Positions 29,976 to 38,987 of a DNA stretch of 64,000 nt are shown one piece after another. How positions within the stretch are numbered: the first letter of the stretch is position 1; each line of letters begins with the position of its first letter. The position numbers were made by a program, and so were the translations under genes. Location: contig JAGZJZ010000004.1 in NCBI GenBank assembly GCA_018365455.1, positions 1 to 64,000 on the forward strand. Direction: 5' to 3'. The stretch comes from Clostridiales bacterium (GTDB lineage: Bacteria; Bacillota; Clostridia; Lachnospirales; Lachnospiraceae). The notes under the pieces are model-generated. The model made no database searches. It was not told where the DNA came from and saw nothing but the letters and a program-made list of their open reading frames with translations.

Positions 29976-31418
29976 ATGGTGTTATGTTGGGGAATGTTAG
30001 CTGTATTTGGCGTTTTATTCGCAGTGGCATCTGCCGTTAAAATTCCGGAAGACTTGGATGTTAAGAAACTTATGATACCTTTTTATAAAATAAGTATTTT
30101 TATATTGGGATTATTTCCAAAGAGGGGGCGCTTGCTGGTTAAAAAAAGTGTAGAAAGGGATCTGGAGGCGGTCTGCAGTGGAAAAAGGGCGGATGTTCAG
30201 AATTACTATATAGAAAAACTGGCACTGGGGATATGTATTGTGTTTATCGGAACGGGATGTTCCCTGGGTGCACAGGTTCTGATGGGGGCGGAACAATCTT
30301 TAAAGGATGGAAAGATACTGGAGCGCCCCGGCTATGGGGAAGAGAATCTGGAAACAAGCCTTCGGGCAAAAATTGAGGGTTTAGAGGATACTTCTGATGT
30401 TTCATTTGATCTGGGGGCACAGCAGTACCGAACGGAACAAAAACAGGAATTTATAACTCAGGCGATTGCCCGGATGGAAACAATTATACTGGGAGAAAAC
30501 AAATCACTGGATGAAGTGCGGACACGGTTGAATTTACCACAGACCGTTCTTGAAGAAAAAGTCCGTGCAGATTGGGAACTGGACCCATTAGAAGTAGTGG
30601 ATGAAGACGGATATATTATAGGGGATATCCCGGAAGAGGGGATTCTGGTAAAGCTGACGGCAAATCTTGAGTGCTATGGTGAAAAGGGTGAATTTTGTAC
30701 TTATGCCAGGGTAATGCCGCCAGTCTATACAAAAGAAGAAGAATTACATGTTCAGTTACAAAAAGAAATTCAACAGGTTAATGAAGAAGGCGCAGAAGAG
30801 GGTGAGATAGAGCTCCCCGGGCATGTAGACGGAAAGAAAGTTGAATGGTCTGAAAATACATCGGAAGTAGCCGGGTTTCTCTGTATGGCAGCTATTGTAG
30901 CAGGAATCTGCATTTATATAGGAAAGGATACAGAATTACATAAACTTGCGGAAGAACGAAGCAGACAGATGGCAATGGATTATCCGGATGTATTATTTAA
31001 ACTATCCATGCTGCTGGGAGCAGGATTGACATTAAAAGCAGCATTTTCCAAAGTTGCCACGGAATATGAAAAAAATAAGAATTCCAGGCATAAGCGGTAT
31101 GCCTATGAAGAAATGGCAGCTGCCTGCCGCAAAATGGAGATGGGAATGTCGGAGACCGCAGCTTATGAAGACTTTGGCAACCGATGTCAGGAGATCAGAT
31201 ATGTAAAACTGGGGTCACTGCTTGCACAGAATCTGAGAAAAGGCTCCAATGGACTTATGGAAATACTGCAGAACGAAGCACTGGCTTCAATGGAGGAGAG
31301 AAAACAAATGGCGAAACGGCTTGGAGAAGCTGCGGGGACGAAAATGCTTCTTCCAATGGGTATGATGCTGGTGATTGTTTTAGTTATCTTAATGGTACCT
31401 GCAGTGATGTCTTTTTAG
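29976..31418 (+). CDS. Tad inner-membrane protein TadC-like
   Basis: 480 residues. The N-terminal membrane segments are separated from the C-terminal T2SSF-like domain by an unusually long acidic soluble insert (about residues 100-300). The C-terminal domain shows DYPDVLFKLSMLLGAGLTLK and ends in two membrane helices. It partners TadB in the assembly platform and begins three bases after the TadB stop. The length is greater than a minimal TadC because of the insert, whose function is unknown. Confidence 0.83.
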   Translation: MVLCWGMLAVFGVLFAVASAVKIPEDLDVKKLMIPFYKISIFILGLFPKRGRLLVKKSVERDLEAVCSGKRADVQNYYIEKLALGICIVFIGTGCSLGAQVLMGAEQSLKDGKILERPGYGEENLETSLRAKIEGLEDTSDVSFDLGAQQYRTEQKQEFITQAIARMETIILGENKSLDEVRTRLNLPQTVLEEKVRADWELDPLEVVDEDGYIIGDIPEEGILVKLTANLECYGEKGEFCTYARVMPPVYTKEEELHVQLQKEIQQVNEEGAEEGEIELPGHVDGKKVEWSENTSEVAGFLCMAAIVAGICIYIGKDTELHKLAEERSRQMAMDYPDVLFKLSMLLGAGLTLKAAFSKVATEYEKNKNSRHKRYAYEEMAAACRKMEMGMSETAAYEDFGNRCQEIRYVKLGSLLAQNLRKGSNGLMEILQNEALASMEERKQMAKRLGEAAGTKMLLPMGMMLVIVLVILMVPAVMSF

Positions 31419-31487
31419 ATTCCTTTTGAACACGCTCAAGAGCCTCAATTTTAAAGCACGCTCTGGCCGGGAAAGGAGGTGAGCAGT

Positions 31488-31655
31488 ATGAACCATGTCA
31501 GAGATTTTATCCGGGAAGAAGATGGCATTGGGGTAGTTGAGATTATTCTTATTCTGGTGGTCTTAATCGGTCTCGTCATTATCTTTAAAAAACAACTAAC
31601 CAGTCTGGTTAAAAGCATTTTCAGCAAGATAACAAGCCAAAGCAATGGAATCTAA
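31488..31655 (+). CDS. Flp-family type IVb pilin (Flp1-like)
   Basis: 55-residue protein with a near-ideal ribosome-binding site (AAAGGAGGTGA) before the ATG. Short charged N-terminus ending in REEDGIGVVE, then a hydrophobic helix (IILILVVLIGLVIIFKK) and a short polar tail: the organisation of small Flp pilins, with cleavage expected after the glycine and a glutamate at about position 5 of the mature form. It is the likely major subunit of the fibre, placed between TadC and the pseudopilin genes. Confidence 0.88.
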   Translation: MNHVRDFIREEDGIGVVEIILILVVLIGLVIIFKKQLTSLVKSIFSKITSQSNGI

Positions 31656-31729
31656 AGTGTGAGTACCGAACAAAAGAAAAAGAATGTTCGGAAGAATGTT
31701 CGGATAACGAAATGAAAGGGGAGTATAAA

Positions 31730-33280
31730 ATGGGGTGTTACAGACCAAAGGGAGCAATCACGGTATTCTTAAGTCTGGTAAGTGTATTGTTTTTATCCCT
31801 GATTTGTACACTGGCTGAGTCGGCAAGGACACAGGGAGCCAGGGTGAAAGCGGAAGCTGTCTTGAATATGGGCTTATTTTCAATATTTGGAGAGTATGAA
31901 AAAAAGCTTCTGAAACAATACGATGTATTATTTTTGGATGGGGCTTATGGAAGCGGTGCCTGTCATACAGATAAGGTCAGGCTTCGGATGGAGGATTTCA
32001 TGTCTTATAATATCAATCCGGGTAAAGGGTTTTCCGGCAGTACCTTTGATCCGCTGAAATTACAGCTAGAGGAAAGCGATATAAAAGGCATTGTGCTGGC
32101 GACAGATGAGAAAGGGGAACCGTTTTACCAGCAGGCAGTTACCTTTATGAAAGATAATCTGGGTACCGAAATCCTGAACAAACTAAAAACAGATTCAGAT
32201 AAAGCCAAAGAGCAGGAGGAGGCTCAAAAGCTATATGAGAAAAGTAGTGAAAATAACGTAAAGCAGCTGGAAGACCTTAAGAAACAGGAAGAGGAAAGAA
32301 TCGAGCAGGAAAAGCAGGAAGCAGAAAACAATAGCAGCGATGCGCAGACAGATGCAGAAATGCCTGGAACACCGGAAGAAGTACCTGCACTGGTTGAGAA
32401 TCCACTGGAAATTATTAAGAAGGTGAAGGAAATGGGAATCTTAGCATTAGTTCTCAAGGACCCGGATTCGTTATCTCAAAAAGCAGTTGACCTGTCATCC
32501 GTACCATCGGGGCGCAGCCTTGAGAAGGGAAATCTTCCTATTATAAAGGAGCAGAGTGGTCTGAGTGGGGATGTCCTGTTTCAGGAATATCTGTTAGAGC
32601 ATTTCTCTTACATGACAGACCAAAAGAAGAAAGGAGCACTGGATTATCAGTTAGAGTATATATTGTGCGGTAAAGGTAGCGACCAGGAGAACTTAAAGGG
32701 CGTTGTGAACCGGCTGCTCTTGCTGCGAGAAGGGAGCAATTTTCTATATGCGTTATCAAATCAGGAAATGCAGGCACAGGCAGGTGCTTTGGCAGCCGCT
32801 ATTGTGGGCGTATTTGCAGTACCAGGACTTGTGACAGTTACAAAAATGGCATTATTGCTGGCATGGGCATATGGAGAAAGCCTATTGGATGTGCGCACTT
32901 TACTGTCAGGCGGGAAGGTAGCATTAGAGAAAAGGGCTGATACCTGGAAACTTTCCCTGGAAAACCTGGGGAGAATAACAGAACTTCTGCAGGAAGATGG
33001 TAATTCAGATCAAAAAGGGCTGACTTATCCGGAGTATTTAAGAATGCTGCTTTTTACCGGAAAAAAGGCGCAATATCCTATGCGGGGGCTTGATCTGATA
33101 GAAGCTAACTTAAGAATGGAAGACAGTACAAAAAACTTTCGGGCAGATGCCTGTATGGATCAGATACAGGTAAAAACGAGATGGACAATTCCCCCTCTGT
33201 TTATGAAAGTATCCGGGGCATTTATGGGAGTCGGTGGAGAAACAGGGAAGTATGAGGCGGAAGGGAGTTTTTCTTATTAG
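31730..33280 (+). CDS. DUF5702-like Tad pseudopilin/TadG-like protein
   Basis: 516 residues from ATG 31730 (GGGGAG 7 bp upstream; the ATG at 31712 overlaps that region). The N-terminus RPKGAITVFLSLVSVLFLSL is a TadE/TadG-type hydrophobic helix with a short basic lead. The rest is a large extracytoplasmic region with a Glu/Lys/Gln-rich coiled-coil stretch at about residues 145-210. I assign DUF5702 from resemblance to proteins at this place in clostridial tad operons. Probably a minor subunit at the pilus tip or in the wall. Confidence 0.75.
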   Translation: MGCYRPKGAITVFLSLVSVLFLSLICTLAESARTQGARVKAEAVLNMGLFSIFGEYEKKLLKQYDVLFLDGAYGSGACHTDKVRLRMEDFMSYNINPGKGFSGSTFDPLKLQLEESDIKGIVLATDEKGEPFYQQAVTFMKDNLGTEILNKLKTDSDKAKEQEEAQKLYEKSSENNVKQLEDLKKQEEERIEQEKQEAENNSSDAQTDAEMPGTPEEVPALVENPLEIIKKVKEMGILALVLKDPDSLSQKAVDLSSVPSGRSLEKGNLPIIKEQSGLSGDVLFQEYLLEHFSYMTDQKKKGALDYQLEYILCGKGSDQENLKGVVNRLLLLREGSNFLYALSNQEMQAQAGALAAAIVGVFAVPGLVTVTKMALLLAWAYGESLLDVRTLLSGGKVALEKRADTWKLSLENLGRITELLQEDGNSDQKGLTYPEYLRMLLFTGKKAQYPMRGLDLIEANLRMEDSTKNFRADACMDQIQVKTRWTIPPLFMKVSGAFMGVGGETGKYEAEGSFSY

Positions 33281-33324
33281 TGAAATCAAAATATACAAGA
33301 CAAATGAAAGTGAGGTGGATAAGG

Positions 33325-34242
33325 ATGTTCTTCCGCTGTAAGAAACCCAACAGTAACCAATATAAGAATGAAAAAAGAAACAATAATGATCAAAATAAAA
33401 TAAGAAAGGTAAAAAACTCTCTCCCGGCAATGATGCATAAAACAATCAATGACAACGGAAGAATGTCCTTATCTGCCTTACGTAAGGCGAGTCTCACTAT
33501 AGAAGCGGCGATGTCTCTGCCACTGTTTTTATTTGCTATGATATCGGTTCTATACTTTATTCAGATCGTAGATATATCAGTACGCCTGACCGGAGCAATA
33601 TGTGAAACCAGCAATGAAATGGCAGTATATGCATATGTAAAAGAAGCCGGAAAACTACAGGGCGGGGGAATTTCAGATATCATTACCGGAGGATTATCTG
33701 CTGCTTATGCAAAAAGCAAAGTAAAGACCAGAGGGAGGCTGGAAGAAAACCGGGGCAGCCTCAGCCTGTTAAGGTCCTCCTTTCTAAAAGAAGGCCAGAT
33801 GATAGATTTGGCAGGTACATATCAGGTTAAGTATCCAGTAACCCTATTGCCCATAAAACAAATGAAGATAGCTGTACGTGGAAGAGTAAGAGCGTGGACC
33901 GGCAGGGACGGCGTTAATGGTGACGGCAGTGCAGAAGGTGAAGGGGCACTGGTTCTGGTAACAGTGAACGGACAGGTTTATCACAAAGATCCGGAATGTA
34001 CTCATATAAAGTTATCGATTAAACCAGTAGATAAAGATTCAGTAGAACACCTCAGAAATGAATCCGGAGGTAAATACTATCCCTGCGGACAGTGCAGAGG
34101 CGGAAGTAATACGGTATATATAACGGATACCGGAGATAAATATCATTCTTCCCTGGAATGCAGTGGGTTAAAGAGAGGTATTTTATTGGTTCCCATGTCA
34201 GAGGTTACGGACTGGCAGCCTTGCTCCAGGTGTGGGCAGTAA
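33325..34242 (+). CDS. TadE-like pseudopilin with paired Cys/His motifs
   Basis: 305 residues from ATG 33325, spaced from GAGGTGG; a GTG at 33280 overlapping the previous stop is the alternative start. A ~60-residue basic, Asn/Lys-rich N-terminus precedes the TadE motif LTIEAAMSLPLFLFAMISVL. The C-terminal ~95 residues hold two copies of a motif: VYHKDPECTH...PCGQC and KYHSSLECSG...PCSRC, each offering one His and three Cys, as in a small metal site or paired disulfides. The same gene order, TadE-like proteins around a peptidase, supports a role as minor pilin. Confidence 0.75.
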   Translation: MFFRCKKPNSNQYKNEKRNNNDQNKIRKVKNSLPAMMHKTINDNGRMSLSALRKASLTIEAAMSLPLFLFAMISVLYFIQIVDISVRLTGAICETSNEMAVYAYVKEAGKLQGGGISDIITGGLSAAYAKSKVKTRGRLEENRGSLSLLRSSFLKEGQMIDLAGTYQVKYPVTLLPIKQMKIAVRGRVRAWTGRDGVNGDGSAEGEGALVLVTVNGQVYHKDPECTHIKLSIKPVDKDSVEHLRNESGGKYYPCGQCRGGSNTVYITDTGDKYHSSLECSGLKRGILLVPMSEVTDWQPCSRCGQ

Positions 34243-34294
34243 GGCTTGGCTGCTTGTATAGGCTGGAAAATGATTGTTTAAAGAAAGGTATGCT

Positions 34295-34726
34295 ATGAAT
34301 AAGGCAGGTTTATTAGTGTTTTTGATCATCAGTGCGGGCATTGATATCAAACGAAAAGAAGTATCAATAGTATTAACCGGAATTTTTGCGGCGGCGGCTG
34401 TCATCTGGAATCTTACCCATGAGGAATTACCGATGATGATCTGGATTTGTGGAATCATACCAGGGTTATTACTGCTAGCTGCCGGTTGGGCTACCAGGGG
34501 AGCTGTTGGAAGCGGGGATGGTTTTGTAATTGGAGTCTGTGGTTTATTTTTAGGGGTATGGGCAAATATGGAACTGCTGTTGATTGCACTTTTTCTGGCA
34601 GCCCTGTACAGTATGGTGTTAATTGTATTTAAGAGGGTAAAAAGGAATCATACCATTGCGTTTATACCGTGTGTTTTGCTAAGCTATGTAATTATGTTGG
34701 CGGTTGCCGGAGTTGAGGTGTGTTAA
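34295..34726 (+). CDS. Second, short A24-type prepilin peptidase
   Basis: 144 residues from ATG 34295 (AAAGAAAGG upstream; a TTG at 34274 is weaker). About four membrane helices, with Asp in SAGIDIKRKEVS and the second catalytic motif GSGDGFVIG. It is shorter than the peptidase at 26376 and lies between two TadE-like genes, which suggests specialisation for pseudopilins (inference). Confidence 0.82.
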   Translation: MNKAGLLVFLIISAGIDIKRKEVSIVLTGIFAAAAVIWNLTHEELPMMIWICGIIPGLLLLAAGWATRGAVGSGDGFVIGVCGLFLGVWANMELLLIALFLAALYSMVLIVFKRVKRNHTIAFIPCVLLSYVIMLAVAGVEVC

Positions 34727-34727
34727 G

Positions 34728-35174
34728 GTGTGGAAGAGAAAAAAAGGAAGTTATACAGTGGAAGCTGCCATGCTGATGAGTATCTTAATACCTGTTTTTA
34801 TTGGCATAATTTATCTGGGATTTTATCTTCATGACAAAGCGTTGCTGGAAGGTGCTGCATTGGAAACTGTACTGTATGCGGGGCTTCATAATGCGGATGA
34901 TAAGAATGGCAAGGGGGGAGAATTACGGGCAGGGGAGCTGGTAAAAGACAGGCTGCTGGGTACCAGAAAAATAAAAAGTTCTGTTTCTAAAGGGAAAGAC
35001 CGTGTAACGGTAGAATATAGCGGAAGGTTTTCTGTCCCGGGACTTGTGGTCTCTTATTTTACGGGTAAGGAACTTAGAATAAACGTTAAAAAAGAATATT
35101 CATTAAAGCGACCGGGTGACACCATACGCAAAGTAAAAGGTTTGCAGAGGCTGTTGGAGAAGGGGGAAAATTAA
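34728..35174 (+). CDS. TadE-like pseudopilin
   Basis: 148 residues from GTG 34728, two bases after the preceding stop, with TTGAGGTG upstream. MWKRKKGSYTVEAAMLMSIL is a textbook TadE start: basic lead, G-S-Y-T-V-E processing region and a hydrophobic helix. The remaining ~110 residues are extracytoplasmic and end in a basic tail. Its stop codon overlaps the next start by one base. Confidence 0.85.
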   Translation: MWKRKKGSYTVEAAMLMSILIPVFIGIIYLGFYLHDKALLEGAALETVLYAGLHNADDKNGKGGELRAGELVKDRLLGTRKIKSSVSKGKDRVTVEYSGRFSVPGLVVSYFTGKELRINVKKEYSLKRPGDTIRKVKGLQRLLEKGEN

Positions 35175-36787
35175 TGCAGGTGAGTTATAAGAGGGATATG
35201 AATCATAATTATCTGATTTTGGAACCGGAAGAACAGATATATGGGAATGAATATCAGATCCGAATGCTATCCATAAACGATATACGAGGTCTGTTAAAGT
35301 GCAATATGAAAAAAATGGATGGTAATGTTTATTTTTACTATGAAGTCACATCAAGGCAGTCGTTGGAACGTATTTTCGAAAAGAGTACCATGACCATGGA
35401 TGATATTAAAATTCTACTGCTTGGGGTGAAATCTTCCATTGAAAATGTTGCAGCTTACCTGTTAGAACCAGATCGTGTATTGTTAGATCCAGCCTATATC
35501 TATATGGATATCGAAACGAAAGAGCCTTGTCTCTGTTACCTACCTTCTTATAAAGGTACAATCACTAATTCTTTTAAGGAGCTGGCAGAGTTTATACTGA
35601 AGAGATTAGATCATAATGATCCCGGTGCGGTTGCCCTGGGTTATGATATTTACAGGCAGACAACAGAAGAAAACTTTAGTATAGAGCAGATTATTCAAAG
35701 CGTTTACCGTCAGCAGACATCTTCTGACTTAAGGTTATTGGGAAACCCGGATCAGGCAGGACAGCCGGTACATCCAGTACAGTCTGGTGTGAACACCGGA
35801 TTAGTACCGGATATGCCTAAGATACAAGCCGGTCAGAACGGAAAACTGGAAGATAGTCCCATTGTTGATACTACAGACCCTGAGCTAAAAAGGCAGATGA
35901 AGGTAGAGAAGGAAGAAGGTAGAATAAAAAAAGAGGCAGAGCTTAAGAAAAATAAAGGTAAAGAAGTTAAAAAGCATAATGAGGTTAAAGAAAGGGGGGA
36001 TAGAAGTGTACATTATAATAGGAAGAAACACGTTAAAACAGAAGACAGCAGTAACCAGACAAGAAACAGTTTTAACATTTGGAAGAAGGCCAACTTTAAA
36101 TTAAACATCTTTATAATCGCTGCAGCGGTATTAGCCATTGTGGGTATATTTGCAGCAGGAAGCTATTTCCAGGCAGATATGACACAACTGGGGGGAGTCG
36201 TTTTTTTCATATTGGGCGGGGTGGGATATCTGATCTCCCTTATTAATAGGAAGAAACCCAGTAAAAACGAAAAGCAAAGGAATGGAAAGCGGGATTCTGA
36301 AGTGGTAAAAGAGTTTATGGAAGATGGTAAGAAGAATTCAGATATAGACTTAGAGGATGAGCCAGAGTATGGTACAAAGGCCCCCCAGTCATCAATATTG
36401 TCAGTGCAAACAGATATGCAGGAAGATGATCAGGAGAAGCCGGAGGAGCATATCGGACAGACTACAATTCTCTGTGAAAATGAGGAGCTTAAAAAATTAT
36501 GTTTTATCAGTATGGAACCTCATCTAAGGGGGAATATTCTCTTATATGAGGAAGCGCTGTATATAGGGAAGATGAAGTCTAAGGTGGACGTACAGATAGA
36601 TCTTCCGGTTGTCAGCCGGGTACATGCTAAGATCTGGAAGGAAGACGGTGTATTTTATGTTATGGATCTAAACTCTATGAATGGGACCTTTCTCAATGGA
36701 GAAAGACTGGAAGCTAATGAAAAACGTGAAATCAGACCCTCGGATGAAGTGGCTTTTGCCACTGCTTCTTATTATATAGGAAGATAA
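35174..36787 (+). CDS. DUF6382-FHA membrane protein of the tad operon
   Basis: 537 residues. N-terminal ~180 residues match the DUF6382 type that I associate with clostridial tad loci; a charged Lys/Glu linker follows, then two membrane helices (about residues 310-350), another acidic linker, and a C-terminal FHA domain (LYIGKMKSKVDV...VSRVHAKIW...LNSMNGTFLNG) that binds phosphothreonine. Both soluble ends would face the cytoplasm. No Ser/Thr kinase is encoded nearby, so the phosphorylated partner is unknown. Last gene of the operon. Confidence 0.85.
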   Translation: MQVSYKRDMNHNYLILEPEEQIYGNEYQIRMLSINDIRGLLKCNMKKMDGNVYFYYEVTSRQSLERIFEKSTMTMDDIKILLLGVKSSIENVAAYLLEPDRVLLDPAYIYMDIETKEPCLCYLPSYKGTITNSFKELAEFILKRLDHNDPGAVALGYDIYRQTTEENFSIEQIIQSVYRQQTSSDLRLLGNPDQAGQPVHPVQSGVNTGLVPDMPKIQAGQNGKLEDSPIVDTTDPELKRQMKVEKEEGRIKKEAELKKNKGKEVKKHNEVKERGDRSVHYNRKKHVKTEDSSNQTRNSFNIWKKANFKLNIFIIAAAVLAIVGIFAAGSYFQADMTQLGGVVFFILGGVGYLISLINRKKPSKNEKQRNGKRDSEVVKEFMEDGKKNSDIDLEDEPEYGTKAPQSSILSVQTDMQEDDQEKPEEHIGQTTILCENEELKKLCFISMEPHLRGNILLYEEALYIGKMKSKVDVQIDLPVVSRVHAKIWKEDGVFYVMDLNSMNGTFLNGERLEANEKREIRPSDEVAFATASYYIGR

Positions 36788-36919
36788 GCATTTATCTGAG
36801 AGGAAAAATAAAAGCTTAAGTGTTAAATTTAGCAGAACTTACCTGGGATTGGTTGCAGAACCGGATGGGTTATGATAAGATAACTTCAGAAAACAGGTGA
36901 ACTTAATGGAGGAAAATAG

Positions 36920-37621
36920 ATGAATATTATAGGAATCATTGGGGCAATGGATGTAGAAGTAGATGCGCTGAAAAAGGAAATGGAGAATAAAACGGTTACC
37001 GTTAAAGCAGGCATGGAATTCTGCCAGGGAATCTTAAAAGGACAAAACGTTGTGATAGTAAGAAGTGGAATAGGCAAGGTAAATGCAGCGGTATGTACAC
37101 AGATCTTAGTAGATGTCTTCCATATAACCAGAGTAATTAATACGGGTATAGCAGGATCACTGAATGCAGGGATCGATATTGGGGATGTGGTGATTGCCAC
37201 AGATCTCGTACATCATGATATGGATGCTACAAATTTTGGTTATCCCTTAGGACAGATCCCGCAGCTGGATGTATTTGCTTTTGAGTCAGATAAAGAGATT
37301 TCAGAAATAGCAGCGAAAGCATGCCTGGAAGCCAATCCGGATATTCACGTCTTCCGGGGAAGAATCGTAAGCGGGGACCAGTTTATCAGTAATAAAGAAG
37401 TAAAGAACAGAATCACGGATAACTTTGAAGCGTATTGTACCGAGATGGAGGGCGCGGCAATTGCGCAAACTGCATATCTGAATAAGATACCGTTTGCAGT
37501 GATCCGGGCAATTTCCGATAAGTCGGATGACAGTGCTACCATGGACTATCCCACATTTGAAGCGAAAGCAGCACAGCATAGTGTAAATCTTGTGAATAAG
37601 CTGATGGAAGCTTTGGCATAA
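36920..37621 (+). CDS. mtnN: 5'-methylthioadenosine/S-adenosylhomocysteine nucleosidase
   Basis: 233 residues, the normal size. IGIIGAMDVEVDAL start, the active-site region GIAGSLN, VSGDQF and EMEGAAIAQTA, and the catalytic Asp in AISDKSDD. It cleaves MTA and SAH to adenine and thioribose/ribosylhomocysteine, recycling SAM by-products and making the precursor of AI-2. GGAGG precedes the ATG. 130 bp separate it from the tad operon and it is probably independent of it. Confidence 0.95.
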   Translation: MNIIGIIGAMDVEVDALKKEMENKTVTVKAGMEFCQGILKGQNVVIVRSGIGKVNAAVCTQILVDVFHITRVINTGIAGSLNAGIDIGDVVIATDLVHHDMDATNFGYPLGQIPQLDVFAFESDKEISEIAAKACLEANPDIHVFRGRIVSGDQFISNKEVKNRITDNFEAYCTEMEGAAIAQTAYLNKIPFAVIRAISDKSDDSATMDYPTFEAKAAQHSVNLVNKLMEALA

Positions 37622-38084
37622 GTCAGTTTGGCGGGGGAGAGGAAACCCGAACCATTCTTTGATGCAGCACATTGCACCTGCAGAATGGTTCAATCCCCTG
37701 CTGGGAGTACCCAATGTGATCTGCCGCTAGCTGGAATGCACAGCTGCCAGCCCTTGTTATAATAAAATTTCACCCAGATCAAAAAAAATTTTATTTTTAT
37801 CTGCGTAAATCTTCGCCAGTCAATTCATATATTTTTTTAACATTTCTAAAGCCCTCTCCAAACTGCCTTCGAACCGCTAAAATAAATGGATTTCACGAAT
37901 TCTGATCAAGGCAAAATGTGTTATTTCAAAGTGAAATTGAAGTGCCTGACATGAACCCCAAAATCGCAAAAACCCCCGTAAATAAGCCGTTTCCGAGGTT
38001 TTTTTGTCGAACGATTCTGCTTTACAAATTATTTTTTGTGGGCTATGATGGCGGTACAAATCAGAAAGGTGAAGGGGGATCACA
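37622..38084. other. Intergenic region between mtnN and the membrane-protein gene
   Basis: Holds a hairpin around 37649-37694 (GAACCATTCT pairs with AGAATGGTTC) that may end mtnN but lacks a T tract, an AAAACC...GGTTTTTTT hairpin near 37971-38007 that could terminate in either direction, and a promoter TTTACA (38021-38026), 17-bp spacer, TATGAT (38044-38049) for the next gene. No gene is seen. Confidence 0.55.
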
Positions 38085-38918
38085 ATGATAAGGTCTATCT
38101 TACAACAAAACATGTTATTTTACGCAATGGCAGCAATCTGTATTTTGGGGGTAATCAGTCAACTAGTATTAAATATTCTATATGACAGACTGATACGGGA
38201 TGCAGAAAACTACACAGAAGCGAAAGGCAAGTTTATGAAGCGATTACGACAACAGTACGTCGCGAGTAAACGGTTAAATGAAGGGTTAACCAATACATCA
38301 GTCTTTGTAAAGAAAAGCATCTATGAGTATCAGTGCATTGGTATGAGTCTACACCAGTGGCGCCGTATGGGAGGCACCGCACTTGTTCTATGCTTAGGTA
38401 TAGCCGGGGCAGGTTATCTGCTGGCAGGTGCCCAGAACTTTGCAGCAAACATTGTACAGAATTATCTATGGGCCGGCGGAGGAGCGCTATTGCTTCTATT
38501 AGGAACCCAGGCGGTAATTGATGTTGGATATAAAAACAGGTATTTGCAGGTACAGTTGGAAGATTACCTGGCAAATTCCGGAATAGGACATGCCTACAAG
38601 GAGGTGGATCTATCATCACTATCTGAAAGCGAGAAGAAACAGGAGCCGGTAGCAGAGGCAGATTCAGTAAAAGAGAAAGAAAAGACGCCGATATCACCGC
38701 TAGGGGTGAAAAAGCGGCCAGTGAGGCCGCTAGAGAGCAAGGCGCAAAAAGATAAGCGTGAATTAAAACAGAATCTGGCAAGAATAAAGGAGGGGTTAGA
38801 TGAAACTGCGGCAGAGCGTGAGCATAGCAAGGAGCGGAACACGGAAATCCTAAAACAAATGGATCCAGCGGAACAGGAACGAGTCATAAGGGAGGTGCTA
38901 AAGGAATTTTTGTCTTGA
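38085..38918 (+). CDS. Membrane protein of unknown function with coiled-coil tail
   Basis: 277 residues. One N-terminal membrane helix (residues 10-32), a ~70-residue soluble stretch, two further helices (about residues 97-147), and a Lys/Glu-rich C-terminal half that should be a cytoplasmic coiled coil. GGGGGA precedes the ATG. I do not recognise a family; there are no catalytic motifs. It lies alone between two unrelated housekeeping genes and has its own promoter. Confidence 0.8.
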   Translation: MIRSILQQNMLFYAMAAICILGVISQLVLNILYDRLIRDAENYTEAKGKFMKRLRQQYVASKRLNEGLTNTSVFVKKSIYEYQCIGMSLHQWRRMGGTALVLCLGIAGAGYLLAGAQNFAANIVQNYLWAGGGALLLLLGTQAVIDVGYKNRYLQVQLEDYLANSGIGHAYKEVDLSSLSESEKKQEPVAEADSVKEKEKTPISPLGVKKRPVRPLESKAQKDKRELKQNLARIKEGLDETAAEREHSKERNTEILKQMDPAEQERVIREVLKEFLS

Positions 38919-38987
38919 TTAAGTGTAGTACATTTGGTAGAATGATGGATAAGAACATATAAAACACGCAAAGAAGGAGTGAATATC

